DNA from: Candidatus Sulfotelmatobacter sp.
GTDB lineage: Bacteria > Acidobacteriota > Terriglobia > Terriglobales > Acidobacteriaceae
Length of the DNA stretch: 5,101 nt
Assembly: GCA_030037575.1 (NCBI GenBank)
Contig: JASHRB010000437.1
Coordinates: forward strand, 1 to 5,101
Reading direction: 5' to 3'
This document shows, one piece after another, positions 1 through 5,101 of the stretch (position 1 is its first letter; each line of letters begins with the position of its first letter). The notes under the pieces are model-generated. The model was not told where the DNA came from, did not search any database, and saw only the letters and a program-made list of their open reading frames with translations. A program made the position numbers and the translations under genes.

Positions 1-192
1 CTGCACTTCGAGCCGGTGATCGAAACTCCGCTCGGCCCGACGAAAGCGGAGGTACGGGTCATGTACATCTGGCTTGACCAACTGGCGCCGGTGTTGACCA
101 TCGTCCGCATGGGGCGTGGATTGATGATGGGGGTCGATCACAACAAACACATGGAATGGGTGGGGGCGTCGGCGGCGCTGTTTATCGACTGA
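1..192 (+). CDS. C-terminal end of an unrecognised protein (5' truncated)
   Basis: The first reading frame is open from the window edge to a TGA at 190-192 and gives 63 residues ending in GASAALFID. The composition is that of a real globular protein, with alternating hydrophobic and charged residues, the segments PLGPTKAEVRVMYIW and VRMGRGLMMGVDHN, and no rare-residue bias. Most of the gene lies outside the window, so length, start and domains cannot be given. I do not recognise the family with confidence. The segment with E and R on a beta strand (AEVRVMYIW) faintly recalls the metal/nucleotide-site strands of ATP-grasp enzymes such as glutathionylspermidine synthase-like proteins, but this is a guess. 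The gene converges on the DUF2934 gene 24 bp downstream; no clear hairpin terminator lies in the gap. Confidence 0.7.
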   Translation: MHFEPVIETPLGPTKAEVRVMYIWLDQLAPVLTIVRMGRGLMMGVDHNKHMEWVGASAALFID

Positions 193-216
193 GCGAGCGC
201 TTTGCCAAGCAAGATC

Positions 217-573
217 TCAGCCGATTCTCTTGACAATCGTAGTTTGCAACTCGCGGCCGTTCGGCCGTCTCAGATAAAGCTGATCACCAGCGACTCGAAG
301 CGGAACCGGATCGCCGGCTTTCCACTCGCCGGGAGTGTACCCGTCAGCACAGTCGCAATCGTATTCGCCGGTGTACACCACGCCGCCAAAATTGATGACG
401 ACCGCACGGCGCGTGGCCTGCAGCCCCGAGTCCCGCAGAACTTCGGCTTCGGCCTGGCACCAGTTTTGTAGATCGCGGCCTTCCACCCCGCCACTCAAAT
501 GATAAAGCTCAGTGGCCCGGCGGCGAATCGCCTCCAGCAGCTTCGGGGGATAATTGTCGGCGCTCTGCCCCAT
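217..573 (-). CDS. Small DUF2934-domain protein with a C-x-C C-terminal domain
   Basis: Complete 118-residue gene on the - strand, ATG at 573-571 and TGA at 219-217. Residues about 12-48 (LLEAIRRRATELYHLSGG, then RDLQNWCQAEAEVL) match the DUF2934 pattern: a basic helix starting IRxRAxELY, a Gly-rich turn, then a D-W-x-x-A-E-x-E helix. DUF2934 proteins are short, soluble and mostly uncharacterised, and common in Acidobacteria and Proteobacteria. Residues about 56-118 look beta-rich (RRAVVINFGGVVYTG, DQLYLRRPNGREL) and contain Cys73 and Cys75 in the sequence YDCDCADGY, which could bind a metal. There is no signal peptide or membrane segment, so it is probably cytoplasmic. No strong Shine-Dalgarno is visible; the region just before the start is occupied by a 16 bp palindrome. 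It is transcribed divergently from the kinase. Molecular function is unknown. The domain call is reliable; a metal-binding role is speculation. Confidence 0.85.
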   Translation of the reverse strand: MGQSADNYPPKLLEAIRRRATELYHLSGGVEGRDLQNWCQAEAEVLRDSGLQATRRAVVINFGGVVYTGEYDCDCADGYTPGEWKAGDPVPLRVAGDQLYLRRPNGRELQTTIVKRIG

Positions 574-576
574 ATC

Positions 577-592
577 AAATCGCTCGCGATTT
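577..592. repeat. 16 bp palindrome over the initiation region of the DUF2934 gene
   Basis: AAATCGC at 577-583 and GCGATTT at 586-592 are perfect inverted arms of 7 bp separated by TC. The element ends 3 bp before the ATG of the leftward gene (start codon 573-571), covering the place where a ribosome binding site would lie. It could be an operator or, in the mRNA, a small hairpin (6 bp with a 4-base loop after loop relaxation) that limits initiation. The arms are visible directly; the role is inferred. Confidence 0.45.
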
Positions 593-609
593 CAACAGCC
601 TCTAAGGTC

Positions 610-637
610 ATATTAACGGCAATCGCCCTAGTTGCAA
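610..637 (-). promoter_or_regulatory. Possible sigma70-type promoter for the DUF2934 gene
   Basis: Read on the - strand, TTGCAA (637-632) is followed after 16 bp by TAATAT (615-610). These match the -35 and -10 consensus at four positions each. Transcription would start near 603, giving a leader of about 30 nt that contains the 577-592 palindrome. Weak boxes of this kind occur by chance in AT-richer intergenic DNA, so this is only a candidate. Confidence 0.3.
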
Positions 638-691
638 ACAACATCCCAGCAGCGCAAGTACACAAAAGGACAAGATGATTATCGATTTGGG

Positions 692-704
692 AAGATTCAA
701 TCTT
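692..704. repeat. 13 bp perfect dyad in the divergent intergenic region
   Basis: AAGATT (692-697) and AATCTT (699-704) are perfect inverted 6 bp arms around a single C. Directly after it the hexamer CTTGAG occurs twice, at 702-707 and 714-719, 12 bp apart. The dyad lies about 50 bp upstream of the candidate -35 box of the kinase promoter, a position compatible with a transcription factor site. No regulator is identified, and a short dyad can arise by chance. Confidence 0.3.
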
Positions 705-756
705 GAGCGAAGACTTGAGAGGCCGCATTGATAGAAACGGAGATGAGCCGTACCTG

Positions 757-785
757 TTGACCGGAGTTGGTCGTCGGCCTAACAT
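757..785 (+). promoter_or_regulatory. Candidate sigma70-type promoter of the kinase gene
   Basis: TTGACC at 757-762 (five of six matches to TTGACA) is followed after exactly 17 bp by TAACAT at 780-785 (four of six matches to TATAAT, including the T, A and final T positions that matter most). The predicted transcription start is near 792, leaving a leader of about 20 nt before the ATG at 813. In this leader the only Shine-Dalgarno-like stretch is the G run GGGGG at 796-800, about 12 nt before the start codon. This is the best promoter match in the intergenic region. Confidence 0.5.
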
Positions 786-812
786 TACCGCCGTTGGGGG
801 CTTAGTCGATTC

Positions 813-3206
813 ATGATCGGCCAGACAGTGTCCCATTACCGCATCCTGGGCAAGTTGGGCGGCGGCGGTATGGGTGTAGTGTACGAGGCCGAGGATCTAA
901 AGCTGGGACGGCACGTCGCCCTCAAATTCATTCCGGAAAATCTGACCGGCGATCCCAAGTCCCTCGAGCGATTCGAACGCGAGGCCCGAGCGGCCTCATT
1001 ATTGAACCATCCTAACATCTGCACCATTCACGGCATTGAAGACAATCACGGGCACCCATTCATTGTGATGGAGAAGCTTGAGGGCGAGAGCCTGAAGCAA
1101 ATGGCGAAGCCAATTGAGATGGACAAGCTACTCGATATCAGCATTCAGGTCGCCGACGCACTTTCTTCCTCCCATGGCAAGGGCATCGTGCACCGCGACA
1201 TTAAGCCGGCGAATATTTATTTAACTTCCACCGGCCAGGTAAAAGTGCTCGACTTTGGCCTGGCTAAGCTGGTGCGCAACTTCGCAACCGATTCCGACCC
1301 GGCCGAAGATTCGCTCACCGCAGTCGGCGTGATTCCAGGAACTGCCGTCTACATGTCGCCGGAGCAGGCGCGCAGCGAAGAAATCGATTTCCGCAGCGAT
1401 TTGTTTTCGTTCGGTGTGCTGATGTACGAGATGTCGACTGGGAAGAAGCCGTTCTCCGGCAAGAACTCGCTGATGACGCTCGATTCTGTGCTCCACGCCA
1501 AGCCGATTCCTCCCGCTGAAATCAATCCGAAAGTTCCGATTGAGCTGGAAGGCATCATCGGCAAGGCGATGGAGAAAGATCGCGAGCACCGGTACCAAAG
1601 CGCCACGCAGATGAAGGCCGACCTGCAGCAGCTCAAGCGCGAAACCGAATCGGGACAAATGAAGAGCGCGCTGCTCAGCGGGCGCCTGCGAGTTGCGAGC
1701 CGAACTTTTGGCCGTGCAGGTGACAACAGATGGCTTTATTGGCTGCTGGGAGGGACAGCCGCCTTGCTAATAACGGTGCTTGCCGCAGTAGGAGCGTATT
1801 GGTTTAAGCACCGATCCATAGCCAGCGCGGAATTGCAACACGCAATTGCGGTTCTGCCGCTGCAAAACATGAACGGCGATTATTCGGTCGATTATCTGCG
1901 TTTCGCTTTGGCCGATGAACTGACCAGCGCTCTTACCTATTCGCGTTCGCTTGATGTGCGGCCCTATTCTGCTACGCAAAAGTACGTAGAACCCGATCTG
2001 GATCTGCGCAAGATTGGGCAACAACTGCGCGTGGGCTCGCTGATCACCGGTCATTTCCTGCGGCAAGGCGACCGGTTGAATGTGACGCTGGAGGCCGTCG
2101 CCGTATCGGACGACCGTTTGTTGTGGGAGACAACCGTCACATCTTCAGTGAACGATCTGATTTCGCTGCAGAATCAGTTGAGTACGCGAGTGCAACAGGG
2201 GCTGTTGCCGGTGTTGGGAGTAGGGGGAACGTACAACACAGGGTCGCGACCAAAGAGTCAGGAGGCCTACGACCTGTACCTGCACAGCCTAGCCTTGCCT
2301 CACGACAGCGGTCCGAACAAGGACGCGATCGCCGTGCTGGAGCATGTGGTGGGAATGGATCCGACCTACGCTCCCGCGTGGGAAGCACTGGGCAAGCGCT
2401 ATTATTTCGATTCGGATTACGGCGGCGGCGGCGAGGCCATGTTTCAGCGATCAAATGCCGCCTATGAGCGGGCGCTGGCGCTGGACCCGAATCTGGTGGG
2501 GGCGGCGAGCAATTTAATCACCAACCGCGTGGAGCGCGGCGAACTCGGCCGCGCCTATGCGGCGGCAACTGATCTGGTTCACCGCCGTCCTGACAGCGCG
2601 GATGCTCATTTTGCGCTGAGCTACGTTCTTCGCTATGCGGGCATGCAGGAAAAAGCCACGCAGGAGTGTAACACTGCCCTGTCGCTCGATCCCGCAAACT
2701 TCAATTTCCGGTCGTGCGCCTGGGCGTTTCTGCAACTCGGGAAGCCGGATCAGGCAGAGAACTTCGTCAATCTCGATCCGGGCTCGCAGTGGTCCGCTTG
2801 GGTCACACCCTATGTTTACCTGGTAAAAGGAAACCTTGCGGCAGCGCGGATCAGCGCCAAAAATCTATCCAAGAACCCCTATTATCACCGCGACCTGATG
2901 ATCGGTTGCACGCAGTCGCCGCATCCGGCCGATCTGGAGAAGATTGTTGGCGATGCAGAGGCATCGGTGATGACCGAGCCGGACCCTGAAGCCTGGTATC
3001 ATGTCGGGGCGTTGATGGCATATTGTGGGCAAAAGGATGCCGCGATGCGTCTGCTGAAGGCGGCTGTTCAACAGAACTACTGCTCCTATGCTGCCTTGCT
3101 AGACGATCCGCTGCTGAAAGACCTGCGCAAAGACCAGGCCTTTGATCAGGTGCTCACCGCAGCCAGCGAGTGCCAGGATGCGTTGAAGGAAAGTCCCGAT
3201 CAATAG
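813..3206 (+). CDS. Transmembrane Hanks-type Ser/Thr protein kinase with TolB/FlgO-like and TPR sensor region
   Basis: Complete 797-residue gene, ATG 813 to TAG 3206. Cytoplasmic kinase domain at about residues 8-275: Gly-rich loop [12 protein letters not shown] (15-26), ATP-binding Lys38 in VALK, helix-C Glu57, catalytic loop HRDIKPAN (127-134, Asp129), DFG (147-149), GT plus SPE (176-184), Asp196 and Arg260. All catalytic residues are present and it is an RD kinase, so it should phosphorylate Ser/Thr. A basic juxtamembrane stretch leads to one transmembrane helix at about 307-331 ([20 protein letters not shown]). Outside the membrane, residues about 342-470 ([43 protein letters not shown]) match the TolB/FlgO-like region fused to many acidobacterial kinases. 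TPR-like repeats follow to about 790, for example [11 protein letters not shown] and ALSLDPANF. The start is supported by the family-typical [12 protein letters not shown]. Ligand and substrates are unknown. The kinase call is secure; the repeat boundaries are approximate. Confidence 0.97.
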   Translation: MIGQTVSHYRILGKLGGGGMGVVYEAEDLKLGRHVALKFIPENLTGDPKSLERFEREARAASLLNHPNICTIHGIEDNHGHPFIVMEKLEGESLKQMAKPIEMDKLLDISIQVADALSSSHGKGIVHRDIKPANIYLTSTGQVKVLDFGLAKLVRNFATDSDPAEDSLTAVGVIPGTAVYMSPEQARSEEIDFRSDLFSFGVLMYEMSTGKKPFSGKNSLMTLDSVLHAKPIPPAEINPKVPIELEGIIGKAMEKDREHRYQSATQMKADLQQLKRETESGQMKSALLSGRLRVASRTFGRAGDNRWLYWLLGGTAALLITVLAAVGAYWFKHRSIASAELQHAIAVLPLQNMNGDYSVDYLRFALADELTSALTYSRSLDVRPYSATQKYVEPDLDLRKIGQQLRVGSLITGHFLRQGDRLNVTLEAVAVSDDRLLWETTVTSSVNDLISLQNQLSTRVQQGLLPVLGVGGTYNTGSRPKSQEAYDLYLHSLALPHDSGPNKDAIAVLEHVVGMDPTYAPAWEALGKRYYFDSDYGGGGEAMFQRSNAAYERALALDPNLVGAASNLITNRVERGELGRAYAAATDLVHRRPDSADAHFALSYVLRYAGMQEKATQECNTALSLDPANFNFRSCAWAFLQLGKPDQAENFVNLDPGSQWSAWVTPYVYLVKGNLAAARISAKNLSKNPYYHRDLMIGCTQSPHPADLEKIVGDAEASVMTEPDPEAWYHVGALMAYCGQKDAAMRLLKAAVQQNYCSYAALLDDPLLKDLRKDQAFDQVLTAASECQDALKESPDQ
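2421..2432 (+). repeat. (GGC)4 trinucleotide run in the kinase gene
   Basis: Four tandem GGC triplets encode Gly537-Gly540, within [12 protein letters not shown], between two TPR-like helical hairpins. The run makes a flexible insertion in the TPR array. Being in frame, a change in copy number would only lengthen or shorten the loop. This is a minor feature. Confidence 0.6.
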
Positions 3207-3218
3207 CGCTGCGGCGCT
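3205..3218 (+). terminator. Small GC-rich hairpin at the kinase stop codon
   Basis: AGCGC (3205-3209) and GCGCT (3214-3218) form a 5 bp stem with the loop TGCG, starting inside the TAG stop codon. It is followed by TTCCCGTT, not a T run, so it is a poor intrinsic terminator. It might only attenuate or protect the 3' end, which leaves read-through into the downstream hydrolase gene possible. Confidence 0.2.
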
Positions 3219-3233
3219 TCCCGTTATGTCTCG

Positions 3234-3239
3234 TATACT
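3234..3239 (+). promoter_or_regulatory. Possible -10 box upstream of the PIG-L gene
   Basis: TATACT matches the sigma70 -10 consensus at five of six positions. No acceptable -35 box lies 16-18 bp upstream (that stretch is GC-rich) and no extended TGN motif precedes it. If used, transcription would begin near 3246, upstream of every candidate start of the hydrolase gene. The alternative is that this gene is read through from the kinase promoter. Confidence 0.25.
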
Positions 3240-3300
3240 TGCGACTATGTTTGCGGACTCAGGCTTGAATGCCCCTTCGTCTGATGGGAAACATATCTGT

Positions 3301-3324
3301 AATTTGCAAGAATTTGCGTCAAAT
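3301..3324. repeat. AATTTGC direct repeat overlapping an ATTTG/CAAAT dyad
   Basis: AATTTGC occurs at 3301-3307 and again at 3311-3317, one helical turn apart. The second copy forms the left part of a 13 bp dyad, ATTTG (3312-3316), CGT, CAAAT (3320-3324). If translation of the next gene begins at 3359 or later, this cluster lies in its leader or promoter and could bind a regulator. If translation begins at the ATG at 3269, it is coding sequence. Confidence 0.25.
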
Positions 3325-3346
3325 CGGGATCAGGCCCCATCCTTGT

Positions 3347-3352
3347 AAGGTG
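3347..3352 (+). promoter_or_regulatory. Shine-Dalgarno candidate supporting a TTG start at 3359
   Basis: AAGGTG at 3347-3352 is complementary to the 16S rRNA 3' end and stands 6 nt before an in-frame TTG at 3359. It is the best ribosome binding site upstream of any standard in-frame start codon of the hydrolase gene. The ATGs at 3269 and 3434 have no comparable site. A second SD-like stretch, GGGAGG at 3360-3365, would only serve a CTG at 3374. Confidence 0.35.
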
Positions 3353-3358
3353 AACCAT

Positions 3359-5101
3359 TTGGGAGGCGACAACCTGCTTGCCCGCACGCTGCGGTTCCCC
3401 GGTCGTTTTCTGAGAACCCGGACGCTGCAAACGATGTGTGCAATCCTTAGTCTTGCTGGAATCGGAATTCTACTAACCGCCTCCGCTCGACCGGACGCAA
3501 GGTGCTCAACCATTTCAAGCCCTGACGCGCCGCCACCCCAGCCTCCAGTCACCGATTTCCCTCAGCTGCCTTATCAGGGATCTCCTTCCGAAATCTCCCA
3601 AGACGAAGGGGTGGACGGTTTGCGGCTTATGCTGCGGCGTTTAAGCACCACGGCCCGATTGATGCAGGTCGTCGCGCATCCCGACGACGAAGATGGAGGC
3701 ATGTTGACGCTCGAATCCCGGGGCCACGGCGATCGCGTGTTGCTGATGACACTGAACCGCGGCGAGGGCGGCCAAAACAAAGTCGGCCGCAATTTGTTCG
3801 ACGTGCTGGGTGTGCTGCGCTCGCTCGAGCTTCTGGCGGCCGATGAATACTACGGCGTGGAAGAACGATTCACGCGTGTGGCTGACTTCGGATTCTCGAA
3901 AAGCGCAGATGAGACCTTCGCGAAGTGGGGTGGTCACGACGTTCCTCTCGCAGATATGGTGCGGGTGATACGCACTTTCCATCCGGACGTGCTCGTGGCC
4001 CGCTTTTCCGGCACAGAGCGCGATGGTCACGGGCACCATCAGGCCTCGAGCATCCTCACGCAGGAAGCGTTCCACGCGGCAGCCGATCCTAGGCGCTTTC
4101 CCGATCAGATTGCGGGGGGCCTCGAGCCCTGGCAGACGAAGAAACTTTACATCGGCAACGTGTGCGGGTTTGGCGCGATGACCTGTCCCGACGAAAACTG
4201 GACGGTCAAACTGAATACCGGCGAGCCGAACGGCGATCTTGGGATGTCATACGCTCAGTTCGCGATGCAAGGTTTGCGGCATCAACTGTCGCAGGGGGCG
4301 GGCAATTGGAGCATCGAAGCGGGGGACCGCTTTACGTTTTACAAACTCGCCGGTTCCGTTGAAGCGGCGAAGCTCGATAAGAACGGCCATGAAAAAGATT
4401 TCTTCGACGGAATCGATACGAGCTTGCCCGGGCTTGCCGCGCGTCTTGGGGCGGATGAAACGAAAGTCCCGCAGCTGCGCCCGCGGCTGACGCAAATCGC
4501 CGACAAGGTTGCCCAAGCCAGCGAGATTGCGCACGCGAGTGCTCCTTCGAGCACAATCGCCCTGTTGGGAGAGATTCTTGCGGGACTGGATGGCGCACGC
4601 GCCGAAGTCAGCAAAAGCACGCTCAGTGGATTGGCAAAAGCCGATCTCGTTGCGCGACTCGACGAAAAACGCGAGCAAGCCGAAGACGCGCTTAATCTCG
4701 CGTTGAATGTGAGATTGTCAGCTGTGGTTGTTCCCCGCTCCGATTCTAGGAATGCCCTGCCGAAGGAGGTGGATGCCACAACCACGGTTTCTCCCGGACA
4801 GGAGTTTCTGGTCTCCGTGACTTTCCGCAACGGTTCAAAGCGAGGGTTGATCCTCGACTCGCTGAAACTGGAGGTGCCTCAGGGCTGGGGCACCATTTCC
4901 GACAAGACCCGGGCGGTCACGATCAGACCCGACGGCAATATTGACGCCACGTTCCGCTTGAAGGTTCCGCAGAATGCGGCTTACACGCGTCCTTATTGGC
5001 ATCGCGACAATCCGGAAACGGATAGCCTGAATCACGTCGATGACGAAACCTACGCCACCCTGCCCTTCCCCCCGCCGGTGATGCAGGCTCGCGTGGAATA
5101 T
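3359..5101 (+). CDS. Exported PIG-L/LmbE-family deacetylase with NEW3-like C-terminal domain (3' truncated)
   Basis: Open frame from a stop at 3266-3268 to the window edge, 581 codons from the chosen start. The N-terminus has an Arg-rich stretch (RFLRTRT) and a hydrophobic segment (AILSLAGIGILLTASA, 3440-3487), a likely signal sequence, so the enzyme should act in the periplasm or envelope. The PIG-L hydrolase domain begins near 3608: VVAHPDDEDGG (3668-3700) supplies the His and Asp zinc ligands and catalytic Asp of the family, NRGEGGQNKVG (3755-3787) is a conserved active-site segment, and RDGHGHHQAS (4019-4048) carries the later zinc His. A helical region (4420-4700) leads to a beta-rich region (about 4715 onward: VSPGQEFLVSVTFRN, LKLEVPQGWG, RLKVPQNAAYTRPYW) like NPCBM-associated NEW3 domains. 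The family removes N-acetyl groups from amino sugars or related amides; the substrate here is unknown. The start is uncertain: TTG 3359 has the best ribosome site, while ATG 3269 or ATG 3434 are alternatives. Confidence 0.92.
   Translation, partial: MGGDNLLARTLRFPGRFLRTRTLQTMCAILSLAGIGILLTASARPDARCSTISSPDAPPPQPPVTDFPQLPYQGSPSEISQDEGVDGLRLMLRRLSTTARLMQVVAHPDDEDGGMLTLESRGHGDRVLLMTLNRGEGGQNKVGRNLFDVLGVLRSLELLAADEYYGVEERFTRVADFGFSKSADETFAKWGGHDVPLADMVRVIRTFHPDVLVARFSGTERDGHGHHQASSILTQEAFHAAADPRRFPDQIAGGLEPWQTKKLYIGNVCGFGAMTCPDENWTVKLNTGEPNGDLGMSYAQFAMQGLRHQLSQGAGNWSIEAGDRFTFYKLAGSVEAAKLDKNGHEKDFFDGIDTSLPGLAARLGADETKVPQLRPRLTQIADKVAQASEIAHASAPSSTIALLGEILAGLDGARAEVSKSTLSGLAKADLVARLDEKREQAEDALNLALNVRLSAVVVPRSDSRNALPKEVDATTTVSPGQEFLVSVTFRNGSKRGLILDSLKLEVPQGWGTISDKTRAVTIRPDGNIDATFRLKVPQNAAYTRPYWHRDNPETDSLNHVDDETYATLPFPPPVMQARVEY

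Larger units (their letters stand above)
574..812. other. Divergent intergenic region between the DUF2934 gene and the kinase
   Basis: This 239 bp stretch is visibly richer in A and T than the flanking genes. It contains the two candidate promoters and two dyads listed separately. A - strand open frame crossing it (836 down to 495) runs into the kinase start on one side and the DUF2934 gene on the other and has no family resemblance, so I do not treat it as a gene. No tRNA-like or riboswitch-like fold was recognised. Confidence 0.6.

Noticed and set aside
193..216. A possible bidirectional terminator between the two convergent genes
   Set aside because: Only a 4 bp inverted repeat (TTGC/GCAA at 202-212) is present, with no GC-rich stem and no T run.
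202..471. An 89-residue + strand open frame opposite the DUF2934 gene
   Set aside because: It lies entirely antisense to a gene with a recognisable domain, and its product has no family resemblance.
495..836. A 113-residue - strand open frame with a hydrophobic stretch, spanning the divergent intergenic region
   Set aside because: It overlaps the DUF2934 gene in another frame and the start of the kinase on the other strand. Its hydrophobic segment is encoded by intergenic DNA with promoter-like content, and no family is recognisable.
1221..1726. Two long - strand open frames (1221-1658 and 1349-1726) inside the kinase gene
   Set aside because: Both are antisense to the conserved kinase catalytic domain, whose motifs fix the real frame. 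They are a usual by-product of GC-rich codons.
2123..2467. Overlapping open frames on both strands (2123-2467 + and 2137-2454 -) in the sensor half of the kinase
   Set aside because: Their products are Arg/Gly/Ser-rich, typical of out-of-frame translation, and the kinase frame is intact through the region.
3641..4075. A 144-residue - strand open frame opposite the PIG-L domain
   Set aside because: The + strand carries HPDDE and HGHH motifs of a known family, so the opposite strand is a shadow.
4247..4830. Long - strand frames (4247-4678, 4339-4830) that might suggest an antisense gene
   Set aside because: The + frame runs without a stop through the same region with a coherent domain structure; the antisense products are Ser/Arg/Ala-rich without recognisable motifs.
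1..5101. CRISPR array, insertion sequence, tRNA, rRNA or phage genes
   Set aside because: I found no spaced repeats, terminal inverted repeats, transposase motifs or cloverleaf-like sequence. Nearly all of the window is explained by four genes.

Overview
The window looks like a chromosomal stretch from a moderately GC-rich bacterium, most probably an acidobacterium. This rests on gene content: a membrane-anchored Hanks-type kinase carrying a TolB/FlgO-like and TPR sensor half, a small DUF2934 protein, and a large exported PIG-L/LmbE-type hydrolase with a C-terminal NEW3-like domain. These families are typical of Acidobacteria, but no rRNA or other marker gene is present, so the assignment is an inference.

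Layout. Bases 1-192 are the 3' end of a + strand gene I do not recognise. It converges, 24 bp apart, on a small complete gene on the - strand (217-573) with an N-terminal DUF2934 domain and a short C-terminal domain containing a C-x-C motif. A 239 bp divergent intergenic region (574-812) follows. It holds one good sigma70-type candidate promoter facing right, a weaker one facing left, and two short perfect dyads, one covering the translation initiation region of the leftward gene. The rightward gene (813-3206) is a complete 797-residue transmembrane Ser/Thr protein kinase. After a 152 bp gap comes the last gene (3359 to the window edge), a PIG-L-family deacetylase with a signal sequence; it is cut off by the end of the window, still inside the C-terminal domain region.

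How the genes may work together. The kinase has all the catalytic residues of an active enzyme on the cytoplasmic side and places a TolB/FlgO-like plus TPR module outside the membrane, so it is probably a signal receptor. The exported hydrolase lies directly downstream on the same strand and may be co-transcribed with it or driven by its own weak promoter (TATACT at 3234). A functional link between them, or with the divergent DUF2934 gene, is only a neighbourhood inference. I saw no mobile element, CRISPR array, tRNA, rRNA or phage gene. I found no clearly new biological system: the window reads as a normal chromosomal region with some points worth checking.
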